A stretch of 64,000 nt of DNA from NCBI RefSeq assembly GCF_011043775.1, contig NZ_JAAKXY010000005.1, forward strand, positions 372,001-436,000, given 5' to 3'. Source of the stretch: Natronolimnobius sp. AArcel1. GTDB taxonomy: Archaea; Halobacteriota; Halobacteria; Halobacteriales; Natrialbaceae. A program made the translations under genes and the position numbers. Below are positions 43,723 to 52,918 of this stretch, piece by piece. The notes below the pieces were generated by a model. That model was not told the DNA's origin and made no database searches. It saw only the letters and a program-made list of their open reading frames with translations. Each line of letters starts with the position of its first letter. The stretch's first letter is position 1.

Positions 43723-45012
43723 ATGGGTAGAAGACGACACTGGATACTGCTGACCGTACTTATCAGTGTCCTGTTACTCATTGGTGTGGGTGCTGTGAAT
43801 GCCCAAGATGCCAACGAGACGGATGAGTTGCCGGTCGAGCCACCGACCGACGAGTCCCATCCGGGATACGAGTACATCCAGCAGGAAGACGATACGGAAG
43901 AGAAGATAGCGCTTGGTGAACAACTGTATTTTGACCCACGAATTTCGGAGACAGGGACAATTTCGTGTAACACCTGCCACAACGTGATGGAGGGTGGCGA
44001 TGACAGTCGCCCTGTTGCGATGGGTGTCCACGGTGAGACTGGACCGGTTTCCTCACCAACTGTCTGGAACTCCGGATTCCACCACACGCAATTCTGGGAT
44101 GGTCGTGCCGACACGTTAGCCGAACAGGCTGAAGGGCCGATCGTTGCAGATGTTGAAATGGGGATGCCTGATCACGAGGCTGCACTTGATCGGGTCCGCG
44201 CCGTTGATGACTACGTCGAACAGTACGACGACGTCTACGGGGACGATGTCGACGTTGACGACCCCGAAGAACTCGTCAACCTAGAACACACGACCGATGC
44301 AATCGCGGCCTACGAGCGAACGCTCGTCACGCCGAACAGTTCCTACGACCAGTACGTCGAAGGGGATGCTGATGCACTCGACGACCAACAACTGGCTGGT
44401 ATGGAGTCGTTCCAAGAACTCGGCTGTCAGAGCTGTCACTCTGGACCGATGTTCAGCGGTCAGTGGGATGAACCAGAATCGGGAGAGGGCGTCTACCAGG
44501 CACACCCTGTCCACGAGGACAACGCTGAGTGTGAGCAGTACATCGACGAGTACGACTTGATGGACCACCCGGGTCGCATGGACGTCACTGACGACGAAGC
44601 TGATGAGTTCATGTATAAGGTGCCAACGCTCCGTAACGTCGAGCATACGGCACCGTACATGCACACCGGACAGGTTCCTGACCTCGAGGAATCCATCCGT
44701 GTGATGTCGGCATGTAACCTCGATGAGGATCCATCGGATGAAGAAGTTGAGGACATCGCTGCGTTCCTCACCAGCCTGACCGGCGAGTACCCCGACCAGG
44801 AGATGCCACGACTGCCGAACCCAAGTGGCGAGTCGATGGTCCCAATGGATGCTGACACCGAGTTCGAAGACATCGAAGAAGAGCGAGACGACGGCACTGA
44901 CGAGGAAGGAGACGACGACATTCCCGGACTGACGCTTGGAACCGCAGTGATTGCCTTTGCAATCGCCACAGCAGCAGTCCTGATCGGATACAGTCGCAGA
45001 CTCAACGAGTAA
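43723..45012 (+). CDS. Di-heme cytochrome c peroxidase/MauG-family protein, membrane anchored
   Basis: 429 residues from the ATG at 43723. N-terminal signal or anchor (WILLTVLISVLLLIGVGAVN), then a di-heme domain with two CxxCH sites: SCNTCHNVMEGG (Cys82, Cys85, His86) and GCQSCHSGPM. The family linker FHHTQFWDGRADTLAEQA is present, as is the distal MHTGQVPDLEESIRVM. The C-terminus adds an acidic linker and a membrane helix (LGTAVIAFAIATAAVLIGYS), so the domain is held outside the membrane at both ends. It opens a block of cytochrome c maturation genes that would be needed to attach its hemes. Likely reaction: peroxide reduction, or oxidation of another protein. Confidence 0.94.
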   Translation: MGRRRHWILLTVLISVLLLIGVGAVNAQDANETDELPVEPPTDESHPGYEYIQQEDDTEEKIALGEQLYFDPRISETGTISCNTCHNVMEGGDDSRPVAMGVHGETGPVSSPTVWNSGFHHTQFWDGRADTLAEQAEGPIVADVEMGMPDHEAALDRVRAVDDYVEQYDDVYGDDVDVDDPEELVNLEHTTDAIAAYERTLVTPNSSYDQYVEGDADALDDQQLAGMESFQELGCQSCHSGPMFSGQWDEPESGEGVYQAHPVHEDNAECEQYIDEYDLMDHPGRMDVTDDEADEFMYKVPTLRNVEHTAPYMHTGQVPDLEESIRVMSACNLDEDPSDEEVEDIAAFLTSLTGEYPDQEMPRLPNPSGESMVPMDADTEFEDIEEERDDGTDEEGDDDIPGLTLGTAVIAFAIATAAVLIGYSRRLNE

Positions 45013-45105
45013 CGAATCGGTCTCAGACAACGCCACGGGGACTGCCCCCGTTTTCCGAACGACAATGCTTTCAGCAGGCGCTCGAAATTACGACGTACGT
45101 CACAA

Positions 45106-45567
45106 ATGACCCCACGGAAACTTCTAACGATAGTTGTACTTATCGCTGTACTGGGGTTCGGCTACTACTCGATGAATACCGCTCCCGTCTTGAGCGATCA
45201 CGACTACACCTACCAGGGCGGCCTCGAGTGGCATGAAGACCCGGATGAGGCACTGGCACTCGCACAGCAAGAGGATAAACCCGTGCTCGTCTACTACTGG
45301 ACGACCTGGTGTACGTACTGCCAGAACTACGAGGACGAACACTATCAGGACGAGGATGTCAGAGATGTCCTCGATGAGTATGTCCTTCTCGCGATCAATC
45401 TCGATGACCCGGGCCCCGGAATGAGTCTTGCAGCCGAACACGAAGCGAACTATCCCCCACAACACGTACTGATGACCGCTGATGAACAAGAAATCTCTCG
45501 GCTCGGCGGCTATACTGAGCAGGACCAGTTCCTGTCGGAACTCGAGAGCGGAGTCGATGACCAATGA
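45106..45567 (+). CDS. Membrane-anchored thioredoxin, probable CcmG-like apocytochrome reductant
   Basis: 153 residues. N-terminal membrane helix (LLTIVVLIAVLGFGYYS), then a thioredoxin fold of the DsbD-gamma/thioredoxin_7 type with WCTYC (Cys69, Cys72) and the cis-Pro loop YPPQHVLMTAD. The domain faces out of the cell. The stop overlaps the ccmF start (ATGA), a strong sign that it acts in cytochrome c maturation, reducing the heme-binding cysteines; CcdA at 49378 could supply its electrons. Confidence 0.9.
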   Translation: MTPRKLLTIVVLIAVLGFGYYSMNTAPVLSDHDYTYQGGLEWHEDPDEALALAQQEDKPVLVYYWTTWCTYCQNYEDEHYQDEDVRDVLDEYVLLAINLDDPGPGMSLAAEHEANYPPQHVLMTADEQEISRLGGYTEQDQFLSELESGVDDQ

Positions 45568-47903
45568 GTCCAGAATCACTGACAATCGGGACGCTATTAA
45601 TTGCACTCGCAGCGTTTGCCAGCTCCGTCGCGGCAGTGCTGTTGCTGTATCGGTATCTTACCAATAGTGATGATTTTCAACGGCTCACACGTGCTGCAGC
45701 AGGAATCTCGACACTGTCGCTCGTCGTTGCCCACGGCTATCTGACGTATCTATTTGTTGTTGGGGACTACACGTATGCGTACGTCTGGCAGAATACGGCA
45801 GACTATCTCTCACTCCTGTACCGTATCACGGGCGTCTATGCAAACCACGAGGGCTCGATCCTGTTCTGGGCAACGCTGACAGCTGTTGTCGCGACCTGGA
45901 CTGTCTACTCGAGTCGGTTTCGAGGACGTGGTTCTCGACTCGTGCAGTCGATCTCACTTGGTATTGTAGCCATCTTTTCAATCATGCTCGTCTCGCAGAG
46001 TCCGTTTACCCCGATCGAGACCGCGTTCCCCGATACGCCGTCGGGGTTCGTCCCACCCGATGGTGACGGATTAAATCCGCTGCTCGTCGATCCGTGGATG
46101 GCTATTCATCCACCGATTACGTTTGCTGCCTATGCGCTGTTGATCGTCCCGTTCGCACTCGGTATTACACACTTCGTCTCGCTGTTTCGCGGCGAAGAAA
46201 GCGTGTTCGACCAGTGGATACACAGCATGATCCAGTGGCTTCGGATCTCCTGGCTACTGCTTACCGCGTCTATCGTCTTTGGAGGCATCTGGGCCTACGG
46301 CGTTCTCGGCTGGGGTGGGTTCTGGTCGTGGGACCCAGTTGAAACGGCTGTGTTGATTCCGTGGCTCGCGCTCACAGCGTCGCTGCATGCAATCAACCGC
46401 TACGAGAAAACCGGTGAGTACGCAATCTTTGCGCCCGCCTCCGCAGCGTTAATCTTCCCACTCGTCATCTTTGCAACGACGGTTGTCCGCAGCGGCGTCT
46501 TTCGGAGCGTTCACTCCTTTGCAGCCGGCGGTATCGGAACGGGCATCCTGTTTTTGCTCGCTGTCACAGGAACCTTAGCGCTTGCCCTTCCGTTAGCGTA
46601 CTGGCTGTTCAAGAGTGAAGATGAAACTCGTCGCCCAGCAACGGAGACATGGCTGAGCCACCGGACCGTCTATCACGGAGCCGTGCTCTCGTTTGCCGTC
46701 CTTGCGTTTATCTCTATCTGGGGGCTGTCGTTTCCGGTGCTTCGTCACGCCGCGACAGGTGTCGAAGTCAGCGTCGGTCAGGATCACTATAACCTCTGGA
46801 GCTACCCCGTCGTTGTCTTTGGCTTACTTGCTGGTGGACTGTATGCATTGCTCGATCTTCGTCGACGACGCCTTGCAATCGCCGCAACGGCTGCCGTCGC
46901 CATCGTGACACTGCTTGCTGCGTTCATCACACCGTCTGCAAATTGGTACCTGGCCAGCCCAAACCCTCACGATCCGCTTGTCTATCGGCTCGTCGGGAAC
47001 GCAAGCGTTCTCTCTATCGTGCCCCCAGCTGCGTTTTTCGCTGGCTCGTGGACCGTCCGATACGTCTCTCGCATCCGAGGCGTCCCCTCTCGAGCGTTCA
47101 AACTGCGAGAGACCGGTATCGTGCTCTTACACGTCGGCGCTGCAATCATGATCGTCGCCGTCTCGTTTGTCTACCTGTTTACGACGAGTGCGTCCGTTGC
47201 CGTCGTCGGCGTCGGCGAGACGGCAAACGGCGGCGAACCCATCGTTGAGGACGTCCCAGATTCGGAGTACACTATCGAGGTGTCGAACTACGAGTCAGTC
47301 GAGGAGCCATCAATCGAGGATGCCGCTCGATCACCTGCAGCAGTACTCGAGGTGAGTGAGGACGTCTCACTTGTCAGGGGAGAGATCACCGATACGGAAA
47401 CAATCGAGAATACGGCTGTTGCTCAACTCGATGAAAGCGATGTCTGGCTCGCCAGTTCCGATGGATCGGCATCGTTTGATATCGGCACCGAGGTAATCGC
47501 ACGTGGAACCGTTTTCTCGGGTGATTCCTTGGATAGTGAGGCAGCCGCATACGTGTATACTGACAGCCAGAACATGGGGTCACTCGAGGACCCACCGACA
47601 GATGTCCACGAGCCACGGATGGTTTCGCACGAAATTGATGTCACCGTCTACGAAGGAGACACGCAAGTTGCACAGGGGTCGATGGCAGAACAAGAGTATC
47701 TCCGCGCAGAAATGAACACCAACGACGCGCTCATTGAGCGAGGGATCACTGGCGATACGTACGTCGTTGGGCAGGTTGACGAAGGTGGTGCATCGATCTC
47801 TATCGAGACGTATCCACTGGCCAATCAGATCTGGACCGGTGTGACGTTGATGCTGCTCGGAATCACCGCTCTCACTGTTGCGGACCATCGAAGAAAGTCG
47901 TAA
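45564..47903 (+). CDS. ccmF: CcmF/CycK-type heme lyase
   Basis: 779 residues with about fourteen membrane segments. The heme-handling WWD motif is GWGGFWSWDPVETAVLIPWL; conserved histidine sites include YANHEGSILFW, WMAIHPPITFAA and LHAINRYE. The C-terminal region after about residue 560 is a large outward soluble domain (SVAVVGVGETANGGEPIVED onward). CcmF ligates heme from CcmE to apocytochrome c. It is translationally coupled to the thioredoxin gene. Partner CcmH is not visible anywhere in this cluster. Confidence 0.96.
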   Translation: MSPESLTIGTLLIALAAFASSVAAVLLLYRYLTNSDDFQRLTRAAAGISTLSLVVAHGYLTYLFVVGDYTYAYVWQNTADYLSLLYRITGVYANHEGSILFWATLTAVVATWTVYSSRFRGRGSRLVQSISLGIVAIFSIMLVSQSPFTPIETAFPDTPSGFVPPDGDGLNPLLVDPWMAIHPPITFAAYALLIVPFALGITHFVSLFRGEESVFDQWIHSMIQWLRISWLLLTASIVFGGIWAYGVLGWGGFWSWDPVETAVLIPWLALTASLHAINRYEKTGEYAIFAPASAALIFPLVIFATTVVRSGVFRSVHSFAAGGIGTGILFLLAVTGTLALALPLAYWLFKSEDETRRPATETWLSHRTVYHGAVLSFAVLAFISIWGLSFPVLRHAATGVEVSVGQDHYNLWSYPVVVFGLLAGGLYALLDLRRRRLAIAATAAVAIVTLLAAFITPSANWYLASPNPHDPLVYRLVGNASVLSIVPPAAFFAGSWTVRYVSRIRGVPSRAFKLRETGIVLLHVGAAIMIVAVSFVYLFTTSASVAVVGVGETANGGEPIVEDVPDSEYTIEVSNYESVEEPSIEDAARSPAAVLEVSEDVSLVRGEITDTETIENTAVAQLDESDVWLASSDGSASFDIGTEVIARGTVFSGDSLDSEAAAYVYTDSQNMGSLEDPPTDVHEPRMVSHEIDVTVYEGDTQVAQGSMAEQEYLRAEMNTNDALIERGITGDTYVVGQVDEGGASISIETYPLANQIWTGVTLMLLGITALTVADHRRKS

Positions 47904-47921
47904 CCGCGACGGCGTCGTTGC

Positions 47922-48599
47922 TTACCCTTCTACGATATACTCGAACGTCATCCAGCCAGCAACTACCACGAGCGCGTCGTAAACGACCAAGACTCGGAAC
48001 CAGGCCCGCGCCATCTCGTTTGGGAGCGACGGTTGTGTGAGCTCTGTGCCGGCCAGAATAATCGGGATGACGAGCGGAACGAGCAATACTGGGAGCAACG
48101 ATTCCTGTAGCTGAGAGTGAAGCATAAGAATCGAGAGTAAGACGCCGACAGCACTGAACCCAATCGCTGCGAGCACAATGGTTCCAAGCAGCGCTGGCAG
48201 CGCGTCGAGTGCGAACGTATAATCGAGAAACACCACGACAAACGCCAGACTCAGCGTTCCAATCGCAACAATGAGAACCGCAGTGCTCACCACTTTTCCA
48301 AGATAGATCGCCGACCGATCAACAGGAGCCAACAACAACCCACTGATCGCCTCGTTTTTTCCCTCAAGTGCCACAGCATGGCTCATCCCAACTGCGCCAC
48401 CAAAAACGACGGCCAACCAGAGCGCGCCACGAGCAAGGACCTCTCGAGAGCCAACGGCTTCGCCGAAGACAAACGAGAAGACAACGATGATTAACAGTGA
48501 AAACACGAACGCTGCGTTCAGCGTCTGTTTGCTCCGTGATTCGACAAGGAGATCCTTTCGTGCAACTTCATAGACGACGCGAAAGTAGTGCCGGGTCAT
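47922..48599 (-). CDS. ccmB: CcmB heme exporter subunit
   Basis: 225 residues with six membrane segments, starting MTRHYFRVVYEVARKDLLVE, with the CcmB pattern VVFGGAVGMSHAVALEGKNE and GLLLAPVDRSAIYLGKVVST. It forms the transmembrane part of the CcmAB ABC unit, which uses ATP to release holo-CcmE. Its ATG overlaps the ccmA stop by four bases. Confidence 0.94.
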   Translation of the reverse strand: MTRHYFRVVYEVARKDLLVESRSKQTLNAAFVFSLLIIVVFSFVFGEAVGSREVLARGALWLAVVFGGAVGMSHAVALEGKNEAISGLLLAPVDRSAIYLGKVVSTAVLIVAIGTLSLAFVVVFLDYTFALDALPALLGTIVLAAIGFSAVGVLLSILMLHSQLQESLLPVLLVPLVIPIILAGTELTQPSLPNEMARAWFRVLVVYDALVVVAGWMTFEYIVEG

Positions 48600-49330
48600 T
48601 GGGAGACACCGGGGTGTCCCTGTCGGCCCATGGAAACGGTCTCGCGACAGTACTCGTCGTACCGTTCGATGAGCGCCTCACTCGAGGCAAGTTCACTAGC
48701 TCTGCTGTCACCGACGAGTCGACCGTTTCGTAAGAAGAGAACGCGATCAGCAAGCCGATAGCCACGCTCGAGGTCGTGCGTCGAGACGATCACTGCTCTG
48801 TCCTCGAGTGACTCGAGGACACCTGCAATCCGTTGGAGGGATGCCTGATCGAGTCCGGTGTACGGTTCATCAAACAACAGCAGATCCGGATCATGGATGA
48901 GCGCTCGAGCCAGCGAGACGCGTTTGCTCATTCCATGCGAGAAGCCGGCGACACGTTCGCCGCCGCGGTCGGCTAACCCGACAGTCTCGAGGAGGTCATC
49001 ACAGCGTGTGGTGTCGACCCCATGGAGCCGAGCGTGAAGACGGAGGTTCTCACGAGCGGTGAGTTCCTCATAGAGCATCGTCTCGTGGGTTACAACGCCG
49101 ATCCGAGCGCGGACAGCCGCACTGCCAATGAGTGGATCACCAGCAATTGTGATCTCACCCTCGGTTGGCCGCGATAATGACGCAAGCATCCGCAGGAGCG
49201 TTGTTTTCCCGGCACCGTTCGCTCCAAACAGCACGGCCGTCTCGCCTGCCTCGAGTTCGAAAGAGACGTCATCGACGCCGATATGCGCACCGAAGTGCTT
49301 CGATACGCCGCTCACAGAGAGGAAGACCAT
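48596..49330 (-). CDS. ccmA: CcmA heme exporter ATPase
   Basis: 244 residues from the ATG at 49330 (MVFLSVSGVSKHFGAHIGVD). Walker A LFGANGAGKTTLLRMLAS, signature FSHGMSKRVSLARALIHDPD, Walker B DLLLFDEPYTGLD, switch VIVSTHDLERG. The signature has SHGM in place of LSGGQ, as in other CcmA proteins. Upstream of ccmB and coupled to it. The short 47-base gap to the divergent ccdA gene must hold both promoters. Confidence 0.94.
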   Translation of the reverse strand: MVFLSVSGVSKHFGAHIGVDDVSFELEAGETAVLFGANGAGKTTLLRMLASLSRPTEGEITIAGDPLIGSAAVRARIGVVTHETMLYEELTARENLRLHARLHGVDTTRCDDLLETVGLADRGGERVAGFSHGMSKRVSLARALIHDPDLLLFDEPYTGLDQASLQRIAGVLESLEDRAVIVSTHDLERGYRLADRVLFLRNGRLVGDSRASELASSEALIERYDEYCRETVSMGRQGHPGVSQ

Positions 49331-49377
49331 TGACTGAAAGTTAGCGGACGCATGACTTAAGCATTGTAATTCCCAAC

Positions 49378-50064
49378 ATGCAATTGATGGAGGTTCCGAC
49401 GCTGACTGTCGTCCTGCTTGCAGGCGTCGCCACGATACTGACACCGTGCTGTCTCCCGCTGTTACCGCCGTTGCTCTCCGGAAGCGTTGGCCACCGTGCA
49501 CGACCAGTTGCGATCGTTGCCGGGAGTCTTCTGTCGTTTACGGCGATCGGCGTCGCCGTTGGCTCACTTGGTGCGATCTCACCGGAGACGTTACGAGTCC
49601 CTGCGTTTCTCACGATTATCGCGTTTGGGGCAGTGATGATCGACGAAGACTTGCACCGAACGTACTCGAACTACGCTTCAAAGCTCGCAGGCGTCGCTTC
49701 ACAGCAGGCATCGGTGTTTGACGAGCAAACACATCCACTCGCATCTGCGTTCTCACTCGGGCTCTTACTCGGCGTTATCTGGCTCCCATGTGTTGGCCCC
49801 GTCCTCGGCGCAGTGCTCGCTTACGGGGCTGTGACGGGTGCTGCACTCGAGAGTGGGCTGTTACTGTTCGTCTACGGCATCGGCTTTTCGCTGCCACTGT
49901 TGGCCGTTGCCTACGGAAGCAAACTTGGTGGTCGGTCAATCGCTGCTCGGATCGGGGTCCTCGAACGGCCCGATATCCTCCGCCGAGTTGTCGGTGTCGT
50001 GTTGGTGGCCAGCGGACTTGCATTACTATTCGAACTCGATCGGATTATGCTGTCTGCGCTGTGA
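49378..50064 (+). CDS. ccdA: CcdA-type thiol electron transporter
   Basis: 228 residues, six membrane helices. Two redox cysteine sites face each other in the membrane: TPCCLPLLPPLL (Cys24, Cys25) and WLPCVGPVLGAV (Cys138). CcdA carries electrons from cytoplasmic thioredoxin to outward thioredoxins such as the one at 45106. The extra cysteine next to Cys24 is unusual. Divergent from ccmA. Confidence 0.93.
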   Translation: MQLMEVPTLTVVLLAGVATILTPCCLPLLPPLLSGSVGHRARPVAIVAGSLLSFTAIGVAVGSLGAISPETLRVPAFLTIIAFGAVMIDEDLHRTYSNYASKLAGVASQQASVFDEQTHPLASAFSLGLLLGVIWLPCVGPVLGAVLAYGAVTGAALESGLLLFVYGIGFSLPLLAVAYGSKLGGRSIAARIGVLERPDILRRVVGVVLVASGLALLFELDRIMLSAL

Positions 50065-50095
50065 GCACGACCACATCGTTTGAGACGATACTGGC

Positions 50096-50611
50096 CTAGA
50101 GCGTCATATACGCTTCAGTAGTCCCATCCCCATCGAACGTATAGATGTCCAGAGGGTCCGCTGTCGGCTCACCCATCCCTGGGGCATGCTGTGGCATCCC
50201 TGGAATTGAAATGCCAAGAACAGACGGTTCGTCATCAAAGAGTGCCTCAACTGCCTCGAGTGGAACGTGACCCTCAACGAGATACTCACCGACAACGGTC
50301 GTATGACAACTTCTCACCTCGTTCGGAATTTCGAGATCGGTCTTGACTGCAGCAATGTCGTCGACGAGGTCGACACTAACATCGAACCCGTGGGCCTCGA
50401 GATAGGCAACGTAGTCATCACAACACCCACAGTCTGCGTCATGGTACTGCTGGAGAGACGAGACGGGAAGCGAGCCTGTCCATGTCCAGCCATCAGTATC
50501 GGTCACTGAATCGTCGGGTGTCGACTCGCGAATACCACCGAGACAGCCACTGACAAGGGCACTGCCGACCACGGCGCTCGAGACACATAGCTGACGACGG
50601 GTGCGTTGCAT
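50096..50611 (-). CDS. DUF411 metal-binding lipoprotein
   Basis: 171 residues. Tat-like signal (RTRRQLCVSSAVVGSALVSG) with lipobox VSGC, then the DUF411 domain: YHDADCGCCDDYVAYLEAHG with its CGCC cysteines, RSCHTTVVGEYLVEGHVPLE and ISIPGMPQHAPGMG, whose Met and His residues can bind copper. Members are linked to copper handling. Between ccdA and ccmE, so it may deliver or sense copper for the electron-transport proteins (inference). Confidence 0.92.
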   Translation of the reverse strand: MQRTRRQLCVSSAVVGSALVSGCLGGIRESTPDDSVTDTDGWTWTGSLPVSSLQQYHDADCGCCDDYVAYLEAHGFDVSVDLVDDIAAVKTDLEIPNEVRSCHTTVVGEYLVEGHVPLEAVEALFDDEPSVLGISIPGMPQHAPGMGEPTADPLDIYTFDGDGTTEAYMTL

Positions 50612-50714
50612 ATCGGGAGACTGGGCTGGCGGCTACTTATATGACTAACTCACTACCAGACGGTGGGAACAAGGACAATGATTTGATGCTGGGACTCGAA
50701 AGGTGGAATACGTA

Positions 50715-51185
50715 ATGGACCGGAAGGTGAAACTACTCGTTGGTGGCGTGGGTATCCTCGTCTTGCTGTCGATCCTAGTGATGACGACGATGAGTTCGTC
50801 GGCGGAGTTCGTCACGCCGACGGAGCTATCGGAATCAGATGACTACGACGAAGAGTTGGTCAAACTCGAGGGCCGTGCTGTTTCGCTCGAGGACGACGAG
50901 GTGCTCACATTTGACGTCATCGATGAGAACCACACGACGGCGGCGAGCTACGACGGCGAGATGCCAGAAACAATGTCCGATGGACGAATTGTCGTTGCTG
51001 AAGGCCACTATGACGGGAATGAACTGGAAGCATCTGACCTTACGGTGCGCGCCCACGAAGGGGAACATCCGGACGGGAACGAGTCCAACCACAGTGCGCA
51101 CCCAGATGTGGACGGCTTCGAGGGTGACACCCTGTACGAAACGAACGAATCGGAGACAGAGTATGACGAGAATTCATCAGGCTGA
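50715..51185 (+). CDS. ccmE: CcmE heme chaperone with an HxxxH heme site
   Basis: 156 residues from the ATG at 50715 (MDRKVKLLVGGVGILVLLSI). N-terminal membrane anchor, then an OB fold (ESDDYDEELVKLEGRAVSLE, GRIVVAEGHYDGNELEASDL). The heme-binding position is VRAHEGEHPDG: the covalently binding His is kept while the usual Tyr four residues later is His. The Cys seen in many archaeal CcmE proteins is absent. The C-terminus is long, His and acid-rich. Carries heme from CcmC to CcmF. Confidence 0.9.
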   Translation: MDRKVKLLVGGVGILVLLSILVMTTMSSSAEFVTPTELSESDDYDEELVKLEGRAVSLEDDEVLTFDVIDENHTTAASYDGEMPETMSDGRIVVAEGHYDGNELEASDLTVRAHEGEHPDGNESNHSAHPDVDGFEGDTLYETNESETEYDENSSG

Positions 51186-51339
51186 ATCAGCACTGATGGT
51201 CGTTCCCAGTCGCGGATAACGAGTCGGGTGTTTAACTTCGCTGGCGCCTGAGTAGTGGTATGGGAGAGTGCTACGAGGACGACAGAGACGAGCTGTTGTT
51301 ACTCGAGACCGGAGTCTATCTTATAGAGGTGAGCCACGT

Positions 51340-52833
51340 ATGATCGCGAGACAACGACTACTCATCGCTGGATTGATCGCCAGTGGCGTCTCAGCTGTTG
51401 CAACGTCGTTTGCCATCTACGCGACGGGCCAGCAGTTTCTCGTTTCGTCGTTCAACCAACTTCTCTTGGAGTATCTTCCGGGCCAGTTCGTCGCCGCGGT
51501 CATCCAACAATTCGGTGACCAGGCGCTTGGACTGAGCCTCGTGTTCTCCGGCGGTGTCCTATCGATTATCTTGGGAGGTGCCGCGGTCGCTGGGTACCTC
51601 ATCGGGCAGCGAGTGGCACCCGCGTATCAGTGGCTTGTTGGAACCGTAGGCGCGATGGCTGCAGTCTTCGTTCCGGCATTTCTCATCGTTGGCGAAGCCA
51701 GTCCAGTCCTCGGGTCTGTCGTCATCGGTGGCGTGATTGCAGCAGGATTCCTGCATATTCCCGAGACGAACACTGGATTCAGTACCGAACGACGAACGGT
51801 CGTGACTGCACTTGGGGGCGTTGTGGCGTTCAACGTAGCTGCTCACGCAATTGGGCTCGTCCGTAGAGAGCAGACCCAACGCGCCGAAAGTCAACTCCAG
51901 GAACAGGCCGAACGAGCAGGAGCAGAGGTCCTCCTGTCGACGGCCGACGACGCAGCACTCGAGGCAGATGGGCTCAAGCCACTCATTTCCGAGATCGGTG
52001 CGTTCTACACCGTCGACATTAATCCAAGCCCACCAACAATTGCTACTGACTCCTGGTCGCTGTCCATCACAGGGTTAGTCGAAACAGAAACCGAACTCAC
52101 CTATGACGAAATTCGTGAAGAGGAGACCGTCCACGAGTACAAGGCAATCCGCTGTCTGAGCGACGATATCGATGGCGAACAACTCGATACTGCCGTCTGG
52201 ACCGGTGTCAAGCTTGGAGATGTGCTCGAGCACGCTGGCCCTGAAGGTGAGTATGCGTTGCTAACTGGGGCTGATGAGTACTTTTACTCGATTCCGCTCT
52301 CGGATCTCGAAGAGTCCACGCTGGCCTACGGGATGAACGGCCGTGAATTGCCTGTTGAACACGGCTATCCGGTTCGCATGCTCGTACCGGATCGGTGGGG
52401 CAAACTCCACGTCAAGTGGCTCACGGATATTGAAATTATTGACGACGAAGAAGGCGGTTACTGGGAAGAGCGTGGATGGAGTGGAATGGGGTCAGTAAAC
52501 GCCGTCACGAAAATCGATCAGATTAACCGCCCAGACGGGCAGATTCAGGTGACCGGCCACGCCTACGCTGGCGCTCGCGGCGTCGACAGCGTTGAGGTGT
52601 CGCTTGACGGAGGCGACACGTGGGAGGGCGCAACGCTCAGCGAGGAGTTACCAGACCCAGATACGACGAGACAATGGATGTTCGAATTCGATCCGAACGA
52701 TTACGACGGCGATGAGTTCGATATGTACGCTCGAACCATCGATGGCGAGGGAACGGAACAGCCTGCTGAACGCAGTGATCCATTCCCCGATGGGGCCACT
52801 GGCTGGGCGCATCGGACACTCAACGCCAACTAG
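51340..52833 (+). CDS. Membrane-fused sulfite oxidase-family molybdopterin protein
   Basis: 497 residues from the ATG at 51340 (MIARQRLLIAGLIASGVSAV). About five N-terminal membrane helices (to residue 175) are followed by an outward Moco domain: YTVDINPSPPTIATDSWSLS, EYKAIRCLSDDIDGE with the Mo-ligating Cys272, then YPVRMLVPDRWGKLHVKWLT and a C-terminal dimerisation domain (GVDSVEVSLDGGDTWEGATL). Family members oxidise sulfite or reduce sulfoxides; electrons could go to a c-type cytochrome matured by the neighbouring genes. No Tat signal is obvious; membrane helices replace it. Confidence 0.9.
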   Translation: MIARQRLLIAGLIASGVSAVATSFAIYATGQQFLVSSFNQLLLEYLPGQFVAAVIQQFGDQALGLSLVFSGGVLSIILGGAAVAGYLIGQRVAPAYQWLVGTVGAMAAVFVPAFLIVGEASPVLGSVVIGGVIAAGFLHIPETNTGFSTERRTVVTALGGVVAFNVAAHAIGLVRREQTQRAESQLQEQAERAGAEVLLSTADDAALEADGLKPLISEIGAFYTVDINPSPPTIATDSWSLSITGLVETETELTYDEIREEETVHEYKAIRCLSDDIDGEQLDTAVWTGVKLGDVLEHAGPEGEYALLTGADEYFYSIPLSDLEESTLAYGMNGRELPVEHGYPVRMLVPDRWGKLHVKWLTDIEIIDDEEGGYWEERGWSGMGSVNAVTKIDQINRPDGQIQVTGHAYAGARGVDSVEVSLDGGDTWEGATLSEELPDPDTTRQWMFEFDPNDYDGDEFDMYARTIDGEGTEQPAERSDPFPDGATGWAHRTLNAN

Positions 52834-52918
52834 CCACTAACAAGGCTGTGTTCGTCAGCGACGGCGCGCCCATATGACAGGACGCCACTGTTTGAGAACG
52901 AGTTTCTTGGAGTGCGTT

